Positions 19,822 through 29,617 are shown, counted from the stretch's first letter. The stretch is DNA of 64,000 nucleotides from Oligoflexia bacterium (GCA_015231955.1 JADGAN010000011.1:1-64000); one strand, 5' to 3'. Notes: generated from the letters alone by a model not told the origin. Numbers and translations are program-made.

Positions 19822-21918
19822 ATGCTTGAAAAGAATTTCATACTTTTATCTCTGCTAATCCCAATATTGATTCTAGTTGCTCCCGCTAGTGCGGAGGATG
19901 GGAGTGATAACAAATTAAAATTAGAAATTGCTAAAATGGAAAGAGCGCTGAATGGAGAATATCCCTTTGTAGCGATCATCAATGGAGAGGAGAAACAACT
20001 TTATCACGAAGTACAACTGAGTAACTGTCGGATGTTATTGCGGACATCTAACGAAAATGGAGTTGTTTTTCAAGACCGCTATAAGTTAACTGAACTCTAT
20101 CCACAGAAAAATTCTGCCAAAATCAAAGGCGCCTTTGCCATTAGCTTTGGAATTATTCCTGTCTTAACCAAAAGAAGTAAAATGTATTTTGACACGCTCG
20201 AGGAGAGAGCACTATTCTTCAACAAGCTGCAGGACCTCACCAATCTTTGTCATGTCCATTGGGCAAAGGCCTATTATAATCATTTAAACTTTGATCTTTA
20301 CAAGGAGAAAGAGTCGCAGGAGGTCTTTTATGATGGTTATATCCCCATTATCGATGACCCTGTTGCTGGCAAAATCCATCATCATGAAGATAATAATTTT
20401 TTAGCATTGCTCGATGGAAAACTATCCTTTTATGAAAGATATCACTCGCTCATCAATGCAACGAAATCTATTTTAGTTCAATGCCTTCTCTTTCGGGGGG
20501 ATGCCTCTGGGATTTTTTTTAGTAAGCTTTTTATGCAGAAGCGACTAGAGGGATTGCAAGTGGAAGTCATCATTGATGCTTTCGCGGCCCTAGGAAAAGA
20601 CAATGGAGAAACTGTGAGTAAAAATAGTTTTCGTCTGTATCACAATTTAATGGCCGCTGGGATTAGAGTTTGGGGTTATTCCTGTGGTGATCATTTGCTA
20701 AGAAATGAACTTCGTGGTCTGGATTTTATTAAATTAATCCGTAGATCGCATGAAAAGTTATGGGTTATCGATGGAGAATTTGCAGATGGAGCGCTAACGA
20801 CAGAGCAACCAGGAACCAGTTCCAACATCAGTTCCAGCGTTGCCATTGTCGGCGGAATGAATATGTCTCAAGATTTTTTCCAACTAAGTAATAGCGATGA
20901 GGGTATATGGAGAGATCAGGATGTTGCACTTCGAGGATCATTAGTTCACGATGTCTACGAGGTGTTTAATAGAAACTTTGAGAGCTTTAGTTTTAACTAC
21001 AAAAGTTATGCTAGAGATTATGACTGTTTTAATCCCTTTGATCCCCTTAAAGAAAGGCAAGCTTATCTACAATTCAAAACAGAGCATACCATTGCTTATT
21101 TGAATTTTACTGGAAAAGATGCCGTCCTCATGCAAGATGCTCGAACAAGTATGGAACTTTTTAAAAAGGGGTTTTTGGGAAAGAAAGACGCAATGGGCAA
21201 TCCTATAAAAAGCGTCCCTCTCTATACTAAAATCACTCGGGGACGTCTTTTAAGGGATAAAACAGAAGAGTTACAACGATATATTTATCAAACCTATATC
21301 AACATGATCAATAATGCCAAAAAAGAAATTTTAATCGCCAACGCTTATTTTGTGCCTCCACTGAAATTGAGGAATGCCATTGTAAGCGCAGCTAAAAGAG
21401 GGGTGCAAGTCAAAATCATAACATCCTCTTTAAATCGAAAAAATCTTCCTTTAATGACGATTACTGGTCGTTATTTTTACCTGGATTTAGTGAGGGGGAA
21501 CAATGCTTTAGCTAGTGTTAATATTTATGAGTGGACAGGATTGCATAATCGGGATGAGGTAGAGGATAAGGTGAACGATGAAGATCTGGATAGATTAGAG
21601 GAAACAGTTACAAAAATTGAAAAAGATGAAGATGATCTTTTAAAAGAAGGGAGCATCCACGCAAAGTATATGGTTATAGATGGTACGGCAGGCATTATTG
21701 GATCTTTTAATTTAAACTCTTCAAGTAGAAAAAATAGCGAGAGTGCCATTGTTTTTGAGAGTGATGAATTGGGGAAAAAATTAGCATCTGCTTTTATAGA
21801 TGATTTAAAACTTACTAATCCAATTTCAATTGAAAAGATGAAGCAATATCACAATCCACCGATGGGTAAATATAAATTACTCTTGTTATTAGGAAAACGG
21901 ATTAAGAATTTCTTGTAA
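19822..21918 (+). CDS. Phospholipase D / cardiolipin synthase-like protein
   Basis: A 698-aa exported protein (signal peptide 1-24, ASA cleavage) with two PLD catalytic motifs: H310-x-K312-x4-D317 (SHEKLWVIDG) and H613-x-K-x4-D (HAKYMVIDGTAGIIGSFN). The two half-sites together form one active centre that moves phosphatidyl groups or hydrolyses phosphodiesters. The second lies just before the usual GSxN, and the first has GGMNMSQDFF in the same position. An N-terminal region of about 170 aa is not recognised. A signal peptide rather than membrane helices makes a periplasmic or secreted phospholipase more likely than a standard inner-membrane cardiolipin synthase. An acidic insert (EDKVNDEDLDRLEE) precedes motif 2. 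Confidence 0.88.
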   Translation: MLEKNFILLSLLIPILILVAPASAEDGSDNKLKLEIAKMERALNGEYPFVAIINGEEKQLYHEVQLSNCRMLLRTSNENGVVFQDRYKLTELYPQKNSAKIKGAFAISFGIIPVLTKRSKMYFDTLEERALFFNKLQDLTNLCHVHWAKAYYNHLNFDLYKEKESQEVFYDGYIPIIDDPVAGKIHHHEDNNFLALLDGKLSFYERYHSLINATKSILVQCLLFRGDASGIFFSKLFMQKRLEGLQVEVIIDAFAALGKDNGETVSKNSFRLYHNLMAAGIRVWGYSCGDHLLRNELRGLDFIKLIRRSHEKLWVIDGEFADGALTTEQPGTSSNISSSVAIVGGMNMSQDFFQLSNSDEGIWRDQDVALRGSLVHDVYEVFNRNFESFSFNYKSYARDYDCFNPFDPLKERQAYLQFKTEHTIAYLNFTGKDAVLMQDARTSMELFKKGFLGKKDAMGNPIKSVPLYTKITRGRLLRDKTEELQRYIYQTYINMINNAKKEILIANAYFVPPLKLRNAIVSAAKRGVQVKIITSSLNRKNLPLMTITGRYFYLDLVRGNNALASVNIYEWTGLHNRDEVEDKVNDEDLDRLEETVTKIEKDEDDLLKEGSIHAKYMVIDGTAGIIGSFNLNSSSRKNSESAIVFESDELGKKLASAFIDDLKLTNPISIEKMKQYHNPPMGKYKLLLLLGKRIKNFL

Positions 21919-21986
21919 AAGGAATTTGGTGCCAGTCTACTTCTGGGACTCAACACAGCAATCACACTAAATCCCCATTTATAATA

Positions 21987-22247
21987 AATGGTTTAAAAAA
22001 TCGACAAAACAACATTGGGGTATTTGGACTTCTCTTTGAAAACCTTGTTCTTAATAAGGCCGATCTCATTTTCAAAAAATTAAAAATCCCTGCAATCTCT
22101 GTTGTAAATTTTGGCCTTTACTTTCAATCGACCACAAATCGGCAGCAAACAACGCAAATCGATTTTCTCATTCAAACATCATCCACTCTCGAAGAGGAGC
22201 ATTACTTTGATACTTTCATTACCATTAGTGATCTTTTTCAGCACTGA
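21987..22247 (+). pseudogene. Remnant of an archaeal-type ATPase C-terminal region
   Basis: An open frame without a start codon ends at TGA 22245-22247. It reads through GLLFENLVLNKADLIFKKL, IPAISVVNFGLYF, TTQIDFLIQTSS and FITISDLFQ. This order, an (A/L)FE-x-L helix, then a short strand, then QIDFLI, then an ending like VTLDDLF, matches the C-terminal nuclease-like half of prokaryotic archaeal-type ATP-binding proteins. The usual segment between QIDLLI and the end is deleted, and the P-loop part is absent. I therefore read it as a decayed fragment. The same frame stays open back to about 21918 without recognisable content. It fills most of the 463-nt gap between the PLD and dehydrogenase genes. 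Confidence 0.5.
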
Positions 22248-22381
22248 ATGCTAGCTGCAGCAATCAATTATCCCATAACCTTTTATTATTATCTTTTATT
22301 GAAAAATTCTCCTATGCTCTGCTACTGAAGGTCGTAGTCGGTAAAATCATTCTATAATAACTTTTAACAAGGATAGTTTAC

Positions 22382-23440
22382 ATGAATCCATCCAATGTAG
22401 CAGTTCGCTCCTATGCAGCTTATGATTCTAAAAGTGAGTTAAAGGCCTTTCAGTTTGAGAGAAGAAATCCCGGCGCTTTTGATGTCCAAATTGATATTCT
22501 TTATTGTGGAGTCTGCCACTCCGACTTGCACTTTATAAAAGGGGATTGGGGTAAAATCACATACCCTTTAGTTCCAGGGCATGAGATCGTAGGAAAAGTT
22601 GAACAAGTGGGTACAGAAGTTAAAAAATTTAAAGTAGGTGATGTGGTTGGTGTTGGCTGTTTGGTGGATTCTTGTAGAACATGCCCTTCTTGCAAAGAGG
22701 GACTCGAACAATATTGTGAGACGGGAATGACTATGACTTATGGTTCTGCTGCATCCAATGAACCGACGGGAATAACCCATGGAGGCTACTCTACCAAGAT
22801 TGTTGTTGATGAGAATTACCTTTTGCGAATTCCATCGACCATTCCTTTAAAAAATGCAGCTCCACTACTTTGCGCTGGAATCACAACCTATTCACCACTT
22901 CGTTACTGGAAGGTAGGATCTGGTGACCGTATTGGAGTAGTAGGATTGGGTGGACTAGGCCATATGGCGGTGAAGTTAGCAAGGGCCATGGGTGCAGAGG
23001 TGACGGTCTTTAGCACTTCAGAAAACAAGCGTAATGACGCCATGAAGTTGGGGGCCCACCATTTTGTTGTTAGCAATGACCGTGTAGAGATGGAGAAGAG
23101 GCAAACCTCTTTAACCTTAATCATAGACACCGTCTCTGCTTCCCACGATTACAATCTCTACTTGGGATTATTAAAACGTGAAGGCACCATGGTTTTGTTG
23201 GGACTTCCAGAACCGACTGTCGTTGCTGCTGTTCCTCTAGTTTTCAAGCGAAGAAGTCTGGCAGGCTCTTTAATTGGTGGAATTCGAGAAACCCAAGAGA
23301 TGTTAGATTTTTGTGCCAAACATGAGATTGCTGCAGATGTAGAAGTCATTCCGATGCAAGAAATTAATAAAGCGTACGAAAGGATGTTAAAAGGTGATGT
23401 TCACTACCGTTTTGTGATTGATCTACAGTCGCTTAAATAA
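22382..23440 (+). CDS. Zinc-dependent NAD(P) alcohol dehydrogenase (CAD/YahK type)
   Basis: A 352-aa medium-chain dehydrogenase. Catalytic zinc ligands are Cys and His in YCGVCHSDLHF and VPGHEIVGKV. Structural zinc comes from the four cysteines of CRTCPSCKEGLEQYC (about residues 99-113). The cofactor Rossmann motif is GLGGLGHMAVKLA, followed by FSTSENKR, which suggests NADP preference as in YahK/CAD. It reduces aldehydes to alcohols. The gene stands alone: it follows a gene remnant and converges on the ankyrin gene. The start ATG 22382 follows AAGGATAG. The natural substrate cannot be told from sequence. Confidence 0.93.
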   Translation: MNPSNVAVRSYAAYDSKSELKAFQFERRNPGAFDVQIDILYCGVCHSDLHFIKGDWGKITYPLVPGHEIVGKVEQVGTEVKKFKVGDVVGVGCLVDSCRTCPSCKEGLEQYCETGMTMTYGSAASNEPTGITHGGYSTKIVVDENYLLRIPSTIPLKNAAPLLCAGITTYSPLRYWKVGSGDRIGVVGLGGLGHMAVKLARAMGAEVTVFSTSENKRNDAMKLGAHHFVVSNDRVEMEKRQTSLTLIIDTVSASHDYNLYLGLLKREGTMVLLGLPEPTVVAAVPLVFKRRSLAGSLIGGIRETQEMLDFCAKHEIAADVEVIPMQEINKAYERMLKGDVHYRFVIDLQSLK

Positions 23441-23488
23441 AGAGGATGCTGTCACCTACAGCGCAGGATTACCATCGTTGTGATTTTG

Positions 23489-26400
23489 TCACAAGCACTG
23501 GGGGACTGGAGTCTTTAACGCCGCCGAGGGGTTTACCAGCTTTAACAGACGAGAGAAGAGTTTGCCATGTTCACTAGGCCTACTCTGCTCACCCTGCTCA
23601 CCCTGTGCACTCTCTTGAAGCGAGGCAATTTTTTTTGCAACTAAGGAGAGCTTATACTTTTTCGCCCAAGATAAGAGACTTCTTTGCTTTTGGCCATTTT
23701 CCTTGGGAAACTTAAGACTCTTATCCAGATTAGCACCCTTATCGATGAGTTTAAACGCCACCCATTGGTTTTTGTTAATGATCGCCAGATAGAGCATTTC
23801 ACTTAAAAGATCTGCAGGCACAGGAGAAAGCCAATTCAGCAAGTGTACGATATCTTCATTGTAGTTGTTTCCTATAGTATATGCTTTACTTTTATTAAGT
23901 AAAAATTGAAAATCTGCCATTCCATTTGCTCCTGCATTTTTTAACGCCTGAAAAATGGTTTCATTTTTCCTCCATAGCGCCTCATAGAGTGGGAGCGATG
24001 GCATATGATTGAGATCTATCTGCCGATTCTTAAGGATGGCATCCACAACTTTTGGTAACGATCGTTTGATGGCCAGATCAAGGATCGTGGCGCTTTTTTG
24101 CTCATCGTGAGCGGGAACAAGCACATCGGCACCCGCCTGGATGAGCTTTAGGGCCATGGCCTCATGATATCCCTCAAGAGCACAGGCAAGTGGACCCTTG
24201 CCACCCCAAAAAGGGCAGGATTCATTGACATCCACTCGTGGATCTTTAAGCAGAAGATCGACCATGGAGTCCATTCCATAACAGGCCGCCATGGTCAAAG
24301 CATGCGCATGCGCAGGGTCTGCTCCATGCTGGAGAAGTTTAAGCGCAACCGCCTCGTTCTTTAATTGCAGTGCTTGTGCTAAAGGAGGAAGATTGAAATC
24401 ATTGTTGAGATCAACTGCTGGGTTATTGAGTAAAAGCTCCAGAACTTGAGACATATCATGAGTCATTGCAAGTTGCAGGATCGTGGCCTTCCCCCTCTGC
24501 AAACCGTTGGTTGCCCCATTAACATCGGCACCGGCCTTGATCAATTGTAAGGCCATCTTTTCTCGCTTCATGGAGAGAGCGTAGGCAAGCGGCGATACAC
24601 CTTGGTTGTCGACTTTATTGAGATCGGTCGCAGGATTTTGCAGCAACCAATTCACGACTGACTTTAAGTTATAGTGAATGGCCAAGGCCAGTGGATTCAT
24701 CAAATTTGGATCGGCCCCACTCTGAAGAAGTGTAAGCGCGCACGACTCTTTTTTATTGCTAATGGCATAGGATAGTGGGGACATGCGATAGGAATTAGTG
24801 CTGACCTGATTAATAGGAGTGCCCATCTTGGTTAGGATAGGATTAAGTAAGCTATCCATCCCATGATCGATGGCCAGTTGGAGAATATCTTTGGAATAAC
24901 CATTTTGACCACTAACAGAAACTGTCACGTCGGCACCCGCCTGAATGAGCTTTAAGGCCAAGGCCTCATTTTGTGTTTCAATCGCCGTAATGAGAGGAGT
25001 TTTTTCACCCTGAACCGTCCCATTGATATTAAAATGGGTGTTGGCCAGCATTTTCTCTGTGGTTTGCTTAAGTCCTTTGCTAATCGCGAATGTTAATAAA
25101 TTCGGCACAATTGTCAATGCTCCATCTGGTGAAAAATAAAAAGAGAAATAAGATTTAGAAACTGGTTGCTGATCGAGAAGAGCGGATGCTAATACGTCAT
25201 CTCCAGTAGAGATTGCCTGATGCAACTCCTTAGTGTGGCCCCAACTAGTTTGAAAAGGATCATGATCCAGCAGGGCCCGCAGTAGTTTTTTTGTATTCTC
25301 ATTTTGAAAAGAGATAGGTTTGGTCGCTTGAAAAAAATCCTGGAGATCATTTTCAGTAAAAGCATGTTCCTTGATTTTTTTTAAGGCCATGGTTGTTGCT
25401 TTTTTCTCAAAAGACAAATTGGTATGGTCAAAGATGGTGTTCCCCTGGAGTGTTTGAACAATATAATCTTTCATGCCAATGCCGAGATCTTCATCCCGTA
25501 CGCTAATCACATCACGATTTAAGATTAAGATCCCACTCTCAACTCTTTTAAAATCTATGCCCTCGCATGCTTTAGGGCTTAAGGTAAATCTTATGGTGAT
25601 GCCAGAACCAGTTCCCCCTTGCAATCCAAGTCTAGTGTAGAGTCCATCTCCATAAGCGGCGCTCTCTCCCGGAGTATTGTTCCTTGAGATAAAAACATTA
25701 GGCGTTCCTTTTCGCGAACTCATAATGGAGTCGTAGGCATCAAAACTTTTAGTCTCGTGAGATAAGATAATCGGCTTTCCTTGCGGGAAGGTGGATGCAA
25801 AGAGTTTTTCTGCGCTTTTTGCTGATTTACAGGCAAGCTTACTGATGTCGCGATTTTGGGGAGAGAGTGGCGCTTTTTGCAACCACAGCGCCAGTCCATC
25901 TTTCTGACCATAGCTCTGAAGCTTTGCTTTTAAACCAAGTTGTTCGAGGAGCGCATAGGCCTTATGCAAATCTTGGCCATTATGAACCAATTTTAATGCA
26001 TTTTTATTAATCCAATAGACAACATACTCCTCCTTAGAGCGAGGATCCTTGGGATCAAACTCCTCAATAACTTTTTTTAAATTTTCCATAGAAGATGCGG
26101 GAATATCCAAGTCGTATTGGATCGCCTTATTTAAAAGACGGATGGCCGAAAGAATTTCCGGGTTTTTGCCCTCTTTAACCCTGGAGCTTTGTTGATGCCT
26201 TTTGGGATCATAGTAATACTCAATCCGAGCGTCTGCAACGTCTCTTAAAAAATCGTGACTTTTGTTAATATCCCCTACAGCGTTCTCTTCGGCACTGAGA
26301 TCAATAAGGCCGATAGAGTTAGAATCGTTATTTTGCTTTAAAAAATCTTCATTGCCTTTAAAATCACTAAGGGGATGAATGTCAATTGCACTAGACCATG

Positions 26401-26794
26401 TTGCCCGTAATAACTCTTGAATCTCACTGCTCACTTGTGCAAAACTCTGCTTATCGGGTGCATCGATCACAATATCTAAATCTTGATTGGCCTTGTAGAT
26501 ATTGTTGATATCGTAATCAAAACGAGAGGAAAAATATGAATACCCTTGTTCCCCACGCTCTAAATCCCAGCGCACATAATGGGCAAAGGCGGCGGCAGTT
26601 CCTCCAAAGAGATAAATTTTAACCTGGGGATTTTTCTCCACCATTTTTTTTAAACGATCAAATTCATAGACGCGGGATAAACGCTTGGCAATCTCCTCGC
26701 CTAAATGTTGTGGGTCTACACTGGCGTAAACGGAGAGCATTAACGACAATGAGAAACACACTAGAGAAACGAACACCAATAACAATCTATCCAT
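23489..26794 (-). CDS. Large secreted ankyrin-repeat protein with NTase-like N-terminus
   Basis: A 1101-aa protein. Residues 1-24 form a signal peptide ending SVYA. Residues about 58-115 contain KIYLFGGTAAAFAHY followed by DLDIVID, the GG[ST]...DxD layout of nucleotidyltransferase-fold domains. Residues about 345-445 contain HETKSFDAYDSIMSS, VFISRN and YGDGLYTRLGLQGG, loosely like an ADP-ribosyltransferase-type fold. From about 500 to 1060 there are roughly fourteen ankyrin repeats of the form ALKLIQAGADV / PLAYALSxKxExxAL. The C-terminus has a basic end with CL. A secreted effector or host/prey-interacting protein is a reasonable inference; neither enzyme activity is established. Neighbours give no operon partner. 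Confidence 0.8.
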   Translation of the reverse strand: MDRLLLVFVSLVCFSLSLMLSVYASVDPQHLGEEIAKRLSRVYEFDRLKKMVEKNPQVKIYLFGGTAAAFAHYVRWDLERGEQGYSYFSSRFDYDINNIYKANQDLDIVIDAPDKQSFAQVSSEIQELLRATWSSAIDIHPLSDFKGNEDFLKQNNDSNSIGLIDLSAEENAVGDINKSHDFLRDVADARIEYYYDPKRHQQSSRVKEGKNPEILSAIRLLNKAIQYDLDIPASSMENLKKVIEEFDPKDPRSKEEYVVYWINKNALKLVHNGQDLHKAYALLEQLGLKAKLQSYGQKDGLALWLQKAPLSPQNRDISKLACKSAKSAEKLFASTFPQGKPIILSHETKSFDAYDSIMSSRKGTPNVFISRNNTPGESAAYGDGLYTRLGLQGGTGSGITIRFTLSPKACEGIDFKRVESGILILNRDVISVRDEDLGIGMKDYIVQTLQGNTIFDHTNLSFEKKATTMALKKIKEHAFTENDLQDFFQATKPISFQNENTKKLLRALLDHDPFQTSWGHTKELHQAISTGDDVLASALLDQQPVSKSYFSFYFSPDGALTIVPNLLTFAISKGLKQTTEKMLANTHFNINGTVQGEKTPLITAIETQNEALALKLIQAGADVTVSVSGQNGYSKDILQLAIDHGMDSLLNPILTKMGTPINQVSTNSYRMSPLSYAISNKKESCALTLLQSGADPNLMNPLALAIHYNLKSVVNWLLQNPATDLNKVDNQGVSPLAYALSMKREKMALQLIKAGADVNGATNGLQRGKATILQLAMTHDMSQVLELLLNNPAVDLNNDFNLPPLAQALQLKNEAVALKLLQHGADPAHAHALTMAACYGMDSMVDLLLKDPRVDVNESCPFWGGKGPLACALEGYHEAMALKLIQAGADVLVPAHDEQKSATILDLAIKRSLPKVVDAILKNRQIDLNHMPSLPLYEALWRKNETIFQALKNAGANGMADFQFLLNKSKAYTIGNNYNEDIVHLLNWLSPVPADLLSEMLYLAIINKNQWVAFKLIDKGANLDKSLKFPKENGQKQRSLLSWAKKYKLSLVAKKIASLQESAQGEQGEQSRPSEHGKLFSRLLKLVNPSAALKTPVPQCL

Positions 26795-27178
26795 ACTGTT
26801 TATCCTTGACCTATGCTTTAGAGTGGAAACGACTTAGGAACAATAATAGGGGTAGTATAACTAAAAATTTGAAAATTAATAAAAATTTCATAGCTTCTCC
26901 CACTAGGGAGGAATCACAAAGAGCTTAGATTTTTCAATTAATTTTATTGAAAAGAGCAAGATCTAAGATCGTGTTTATTCAGCATTTACCCTACTCAGTA
27001 TCTCCATTTTATTTTGGATCGATTTTTCTATAAAAATTTTAATTTCAAGTATGAAAACGGAGCTTATGGAAATTCCTTTTCTGAAAAAATTAATTGGCAT
27101 ACTTTTTTTATTTACGGCCTTTTTTAAATGGTGCCTTGACGCCAATTGTCCCTATGATCTCTCTCGATGATTTAGTTT
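26795..27178. other. Intergenic region, possible mini-ORF only
   Basis: 384 nt, AT-rich, between two minus-strand genes. The only coding-like item is a plus-strand 39-codon frame at 27051-27170, MKTELMEIPFLKKLIGILFL..., which looks like a signal sequence followed by a few polar residues and a stop; it lacks support and may be chance or a fragment of a secreted-protein gene. No terminator with a clear T-run was recognised. Confidence 0.3.
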
Positions 27179-28354
27179 TTATTTGTATCTTATTAAAAAC
27201 TCTCTAAGAAAAGGATCACTTATGCGATAAAGAAACTCCCCATCACTACTAATATCTCTACTGATTACAGAGTCATCGAGCAGTGTTTTAACGATATCAG
27301 AGACCCCGGTTTTTGATACAGAGGGAACTTCCTTTAAAAATTTTTGACCAGTGACTGCACTAACTACTCTAGCTTTGGCCAGGGCCAATAATACTTTTCG
27401 AGGGTTTTTGTTAAATTGAGTATAATTATTTTCATAAAGGGAGCGTGATTTATCAATGAACTCTTGTATTTTGAGATCAACGATCTCTTTGCTAATATTG
27501 GTGATCAAAGAATCTCGTGCAATAAAATCGCAAAAGCGATTAATGGCCTCGGGAATACGGTTTAATTTGTTCTGGAGATAAGTCGAAGTCTCAAGGTCGA
27601 TGCTTTGATTGATTTGGGTGAAGCGCTCATTTAAATAGTTATTGTATTGTTCATAATCGATGGGATGTAATTCGATGGTGTATCCCCAGCTGTAAAAAGG
27701 TGCTTTGGGACGATCGAAGACTTGACTCAGAAGATGTTGCTTTGAACCTAAAATAATGACTGGAATATTAGAGGCCAGGTTTTGCAAGGCATTTCTCAAT
27801 TTGGCCTCAGCTCGTTTAATTTTTGCAATTTCCTGAAATTCATCAAGGATGATCAGAAATTCAAGGCCCTTCTTTTTGTTTTTTTTATTACAGGAAAGAT
27901 TATTGATATTTTCAAATAAAATTTCAAAATCAACAATTTCATTGTTATGCTCAGTCCTTATGCTGAAATCGCCGATCCCATCTCCAGTTGTCGAAGGTTG
28001 CCACACAGGTCTAATGTTCTTAAGTGATTTAACCCAGTTCATTCCTTTATCAAAGAGATTTTTTTTTGCGGAGATTGCTTTGTTAAAACCTTTAGTTAAT
28101 TCAATAGAAATATTTTCTAAACTCTCAACGCTATAGAAATCAGCATAGAGAATAATTCTGTTGTCACGATTTTCACTTTCCCATTTAGGCGCTAAAATAT
28201 TTTTTACCAAAGAAGTTTTGCCAAAATTTCTTGGTCCATAGATTTTCACACAATCGCCTGCGTCAATATGATTGTGTAGTGTCTTTTTTTCTTTGCTGAA
28301 GTTGCAAAAATTATTCTCACCAATTAAACGATCGTATTCAAAATATTTTTTCAT
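27179..28354 (-). CDS. AAA/STAND-type ATPase (archaeal ATPase family)
   Basis: A 391-aa P-loop ATPase. Walker A is YGPRNFGKTSLVKN (about residues 39-52), Walker B is FLIILDEFQEI (about 165-175), and a sensor-like VIILGSKQHLLSQVF follows. The C-terminal part (about 290-391) has winged-helix character: VLLALAKARVVSAVTGQ, VSKTGVSDIVKTLLDDSVI, then FLYRISDPFLREFLIRY. That final ISDPFLREFL matches the archaeal-type ATPase family (PF01637-like). Such proteins are widespread accessory ATPases without settled roles, sometimes near toxin or defence genes. The start ATG 28354 has no strong ribosome site; GGAATCGTAC precedes it. It borders an accessory island. Confidence 0.82.
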   Translation of the reverse strand: MKKYFEYDRLIGENNFCNFSKEKKTLHNHIDAGDCVKIYGPRNFGKTSLVKNILAPKWESENRDNRIILYADFYSVESLENISIELTKGFNKAISAKKNLFDKGMNWVKSLKNIRPVWQPSTTGDGIGDFSIRTEHNNEIVDFEILFENINNLSCNKKNKKKGLEFLIILDEFQEIAKIKRAEAKLRNALQNLASNIPVIILGSKQHLLSQVFDRPKAPFYSWGYTIELHPIDYEQYNNYLNERFTQINQSIDLETSTYLQNKLNRIPEAINRFCDFIARDSLITNISKEIVDLKIQEFIDKSRSLYENNYTQFNKNPRKVLLALAKARVVSAVTGQKFLKEVPSVSKTGVSDIVKTLLDDSVISRDISSDGEFLYRISDPFLREFLIRYK

Positions 28355-28532
28355 GTACGATTCCTGTTGCCAAGAGAGAGTTTAATCCATTTCAGAGAGG
28401 GTATTGCAAAGTTTATCTAGTAAACTAAAAATGGTCAAGTAAAACTTGACTCCACGCTATCCATCTACCCCAATACCATTCGTACCATGCACTTGTGGTT
28501 TCGCGCATTTTAATTTCAGATAACACTAGTGA

Positions 28533-28772
28533 AAATACAGAGCATTCAATAATTCACATAGTTGTGAACTACTCGGCCCTAAAGGGTCGGCTTATTTCCT
28601 AAGACAAGATTCAACACCTACAACCGTTGCAGAACCCAAAAACAGAGTTGCAATTAGTGCAACGATACTGATCGAAGAAATTGAGATAAATAAAATTCTT
28701 GCAGAAATAAAGGCTATTAGACAAGCAATTGAGCCTTATATTGCTACTGAAACTTTTAATAAAGAACGACTA
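28533..28772 (+). other. Open frame lacking a start, with hairpins, upstream of the 28773 gene
   Basis: Two hairpins occur: TTCACA-TAGT-TGTGAA at 28553-28568 and CGGCCC/GGGTCGG at about 28574-28590, a layout reminiscent of ends of IS200/IS605-type elements, though no transposase is present. The reading frame of the next gene remains open back to stops at 28521-28532. It encodes a helical, coding-like ILIEEIEINKILAEIKAI just upstream, yet offers no ATG, GTG or TTG before 28773. The remaining part of the 418-nt gap (28355-28532) shows nothing recognisable. Confidence 0.45.
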
Positions 28773-29615
28773 TTGCAAGCAGTTAACAATGGAACTTTGG
28801 ATAACATTAGTCTTCGCTTAATGACTCTTTACAATCAATTGGATGTATTAGTGAAAGGGAAATCTAAAGATACAAAATTAGCTACAATTATTTTTGGCGC
28901 TCCTGCGATTTCACTATGGACGCAGCTCTATGCATTAACAGAAAAAGTAAGAGAAGCTAGTATTTCAGGGTATAAGGCAATAACACCATATGATCATCCA
29001 TTTCACCGTGATACTTTTGAAAGCTATGGAAAAGCATTTGCTAATTTTCATGATGTCACATCCCTATTAGAAAATGAAATTCAAAAAGATTATTTCCTAA
29101 AAGAAGGAGAAGAGTACGGCTTTTTTAAAGAAGGCATCGCAGGTACTTTCTACCCACTGCCAGAGGATGAGAAATTAAAGATTTATAAAAAAGAGCCAGG
29201 TGTATTTGGACCAGAGGTCAAAGAAGGATTTGGACTAAGAAATTTCGTTACAAGACACTACATTAAATGGGATAAAGATGAAAATGGAACAAAGATTAAG
29301 CCTCACATGTATTTTCGTTTTTATGAGGTTGAGCGAAACACTCTTCGTATTATTAGTGTAAGCGATTATGATCACCTGTCTAATCCGAGAGCAACAAGAG
29401 AAGGATATGATTTAGAATCACCTTTAGTGAGATCAAGGAATCCTCAGTTGTATGAGTTTTTTCAAAAAACATATGTTGAACCAATGGCAAGGGTACAAGC
29501 CCATATGAATTATGAACTCAATGAAGTGACACCAAATGAACCTTTAATCATGAAATTTAGCAAAGAAAGTGGAAGCATGGGAAGAGAGATGTCATTCGTT
29601 AAAAGGAACCACTGA
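28773..29615 (+). CDS. Hypothetical protein, true start uncertain
   Basis: 280 aa if TTG 28773 is used, the only conventional start. Coding-like sequence extends at least 100 nt further upstream without any standard start codon, so the gene either begins at a rare codon (CTG 28668, ATT or ATA) or has lost its 5' end. The protein is soluble, has no signal peptide and no recognised family. It has a basic/aromatic stretch (RNFVTRHYIKWDKDENG, HMYFRFYEVERNTLRIISV) and a helical end. It is convergent with the next gene, only 2 nt apart. Base composition is more AT-rich than the flanking housekeeping genes, fitting an acquired island. Confidence 0.6.
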   Translation: MQAVNNGTLDNISLRLMTLYNQLDVLVKGKSKDTKLATIIFGAPAISLWTQLYALTEKVREASISGYKAITPYDHPFHRDTFESYGKAFANFHDVTSLLENEIQKDYFLKEGEEYGFFKEGIAGTFYPLPEDEKLKIYKKEPGVFGPEVKEGFGLRNFVTRHYIKWDKDENGTKIKPHMYFRFYEVERNTLRIISVSDYDHLSNPRATREGYDLESPLVRSRNPQLYEFFQKTYVEPMARVQAHMNYELNEVTPNEPLIMKFSKESGSMGREMSFVKRNH

Positions 29616-29617
29616 CT

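Noticed and set aside
27051-27170. 39-codon signal-peptide-like mini-ORF
   Set aside because: No convincing ribosome site and no recognisable mature part; kept only as a note in the intergenic entry.
28540-28620. Complete IS200/IS605 element
   Set aside because: Hairpins are reminiscent of element ends, but there is no TnpA or TnpB coding sequence nearby.
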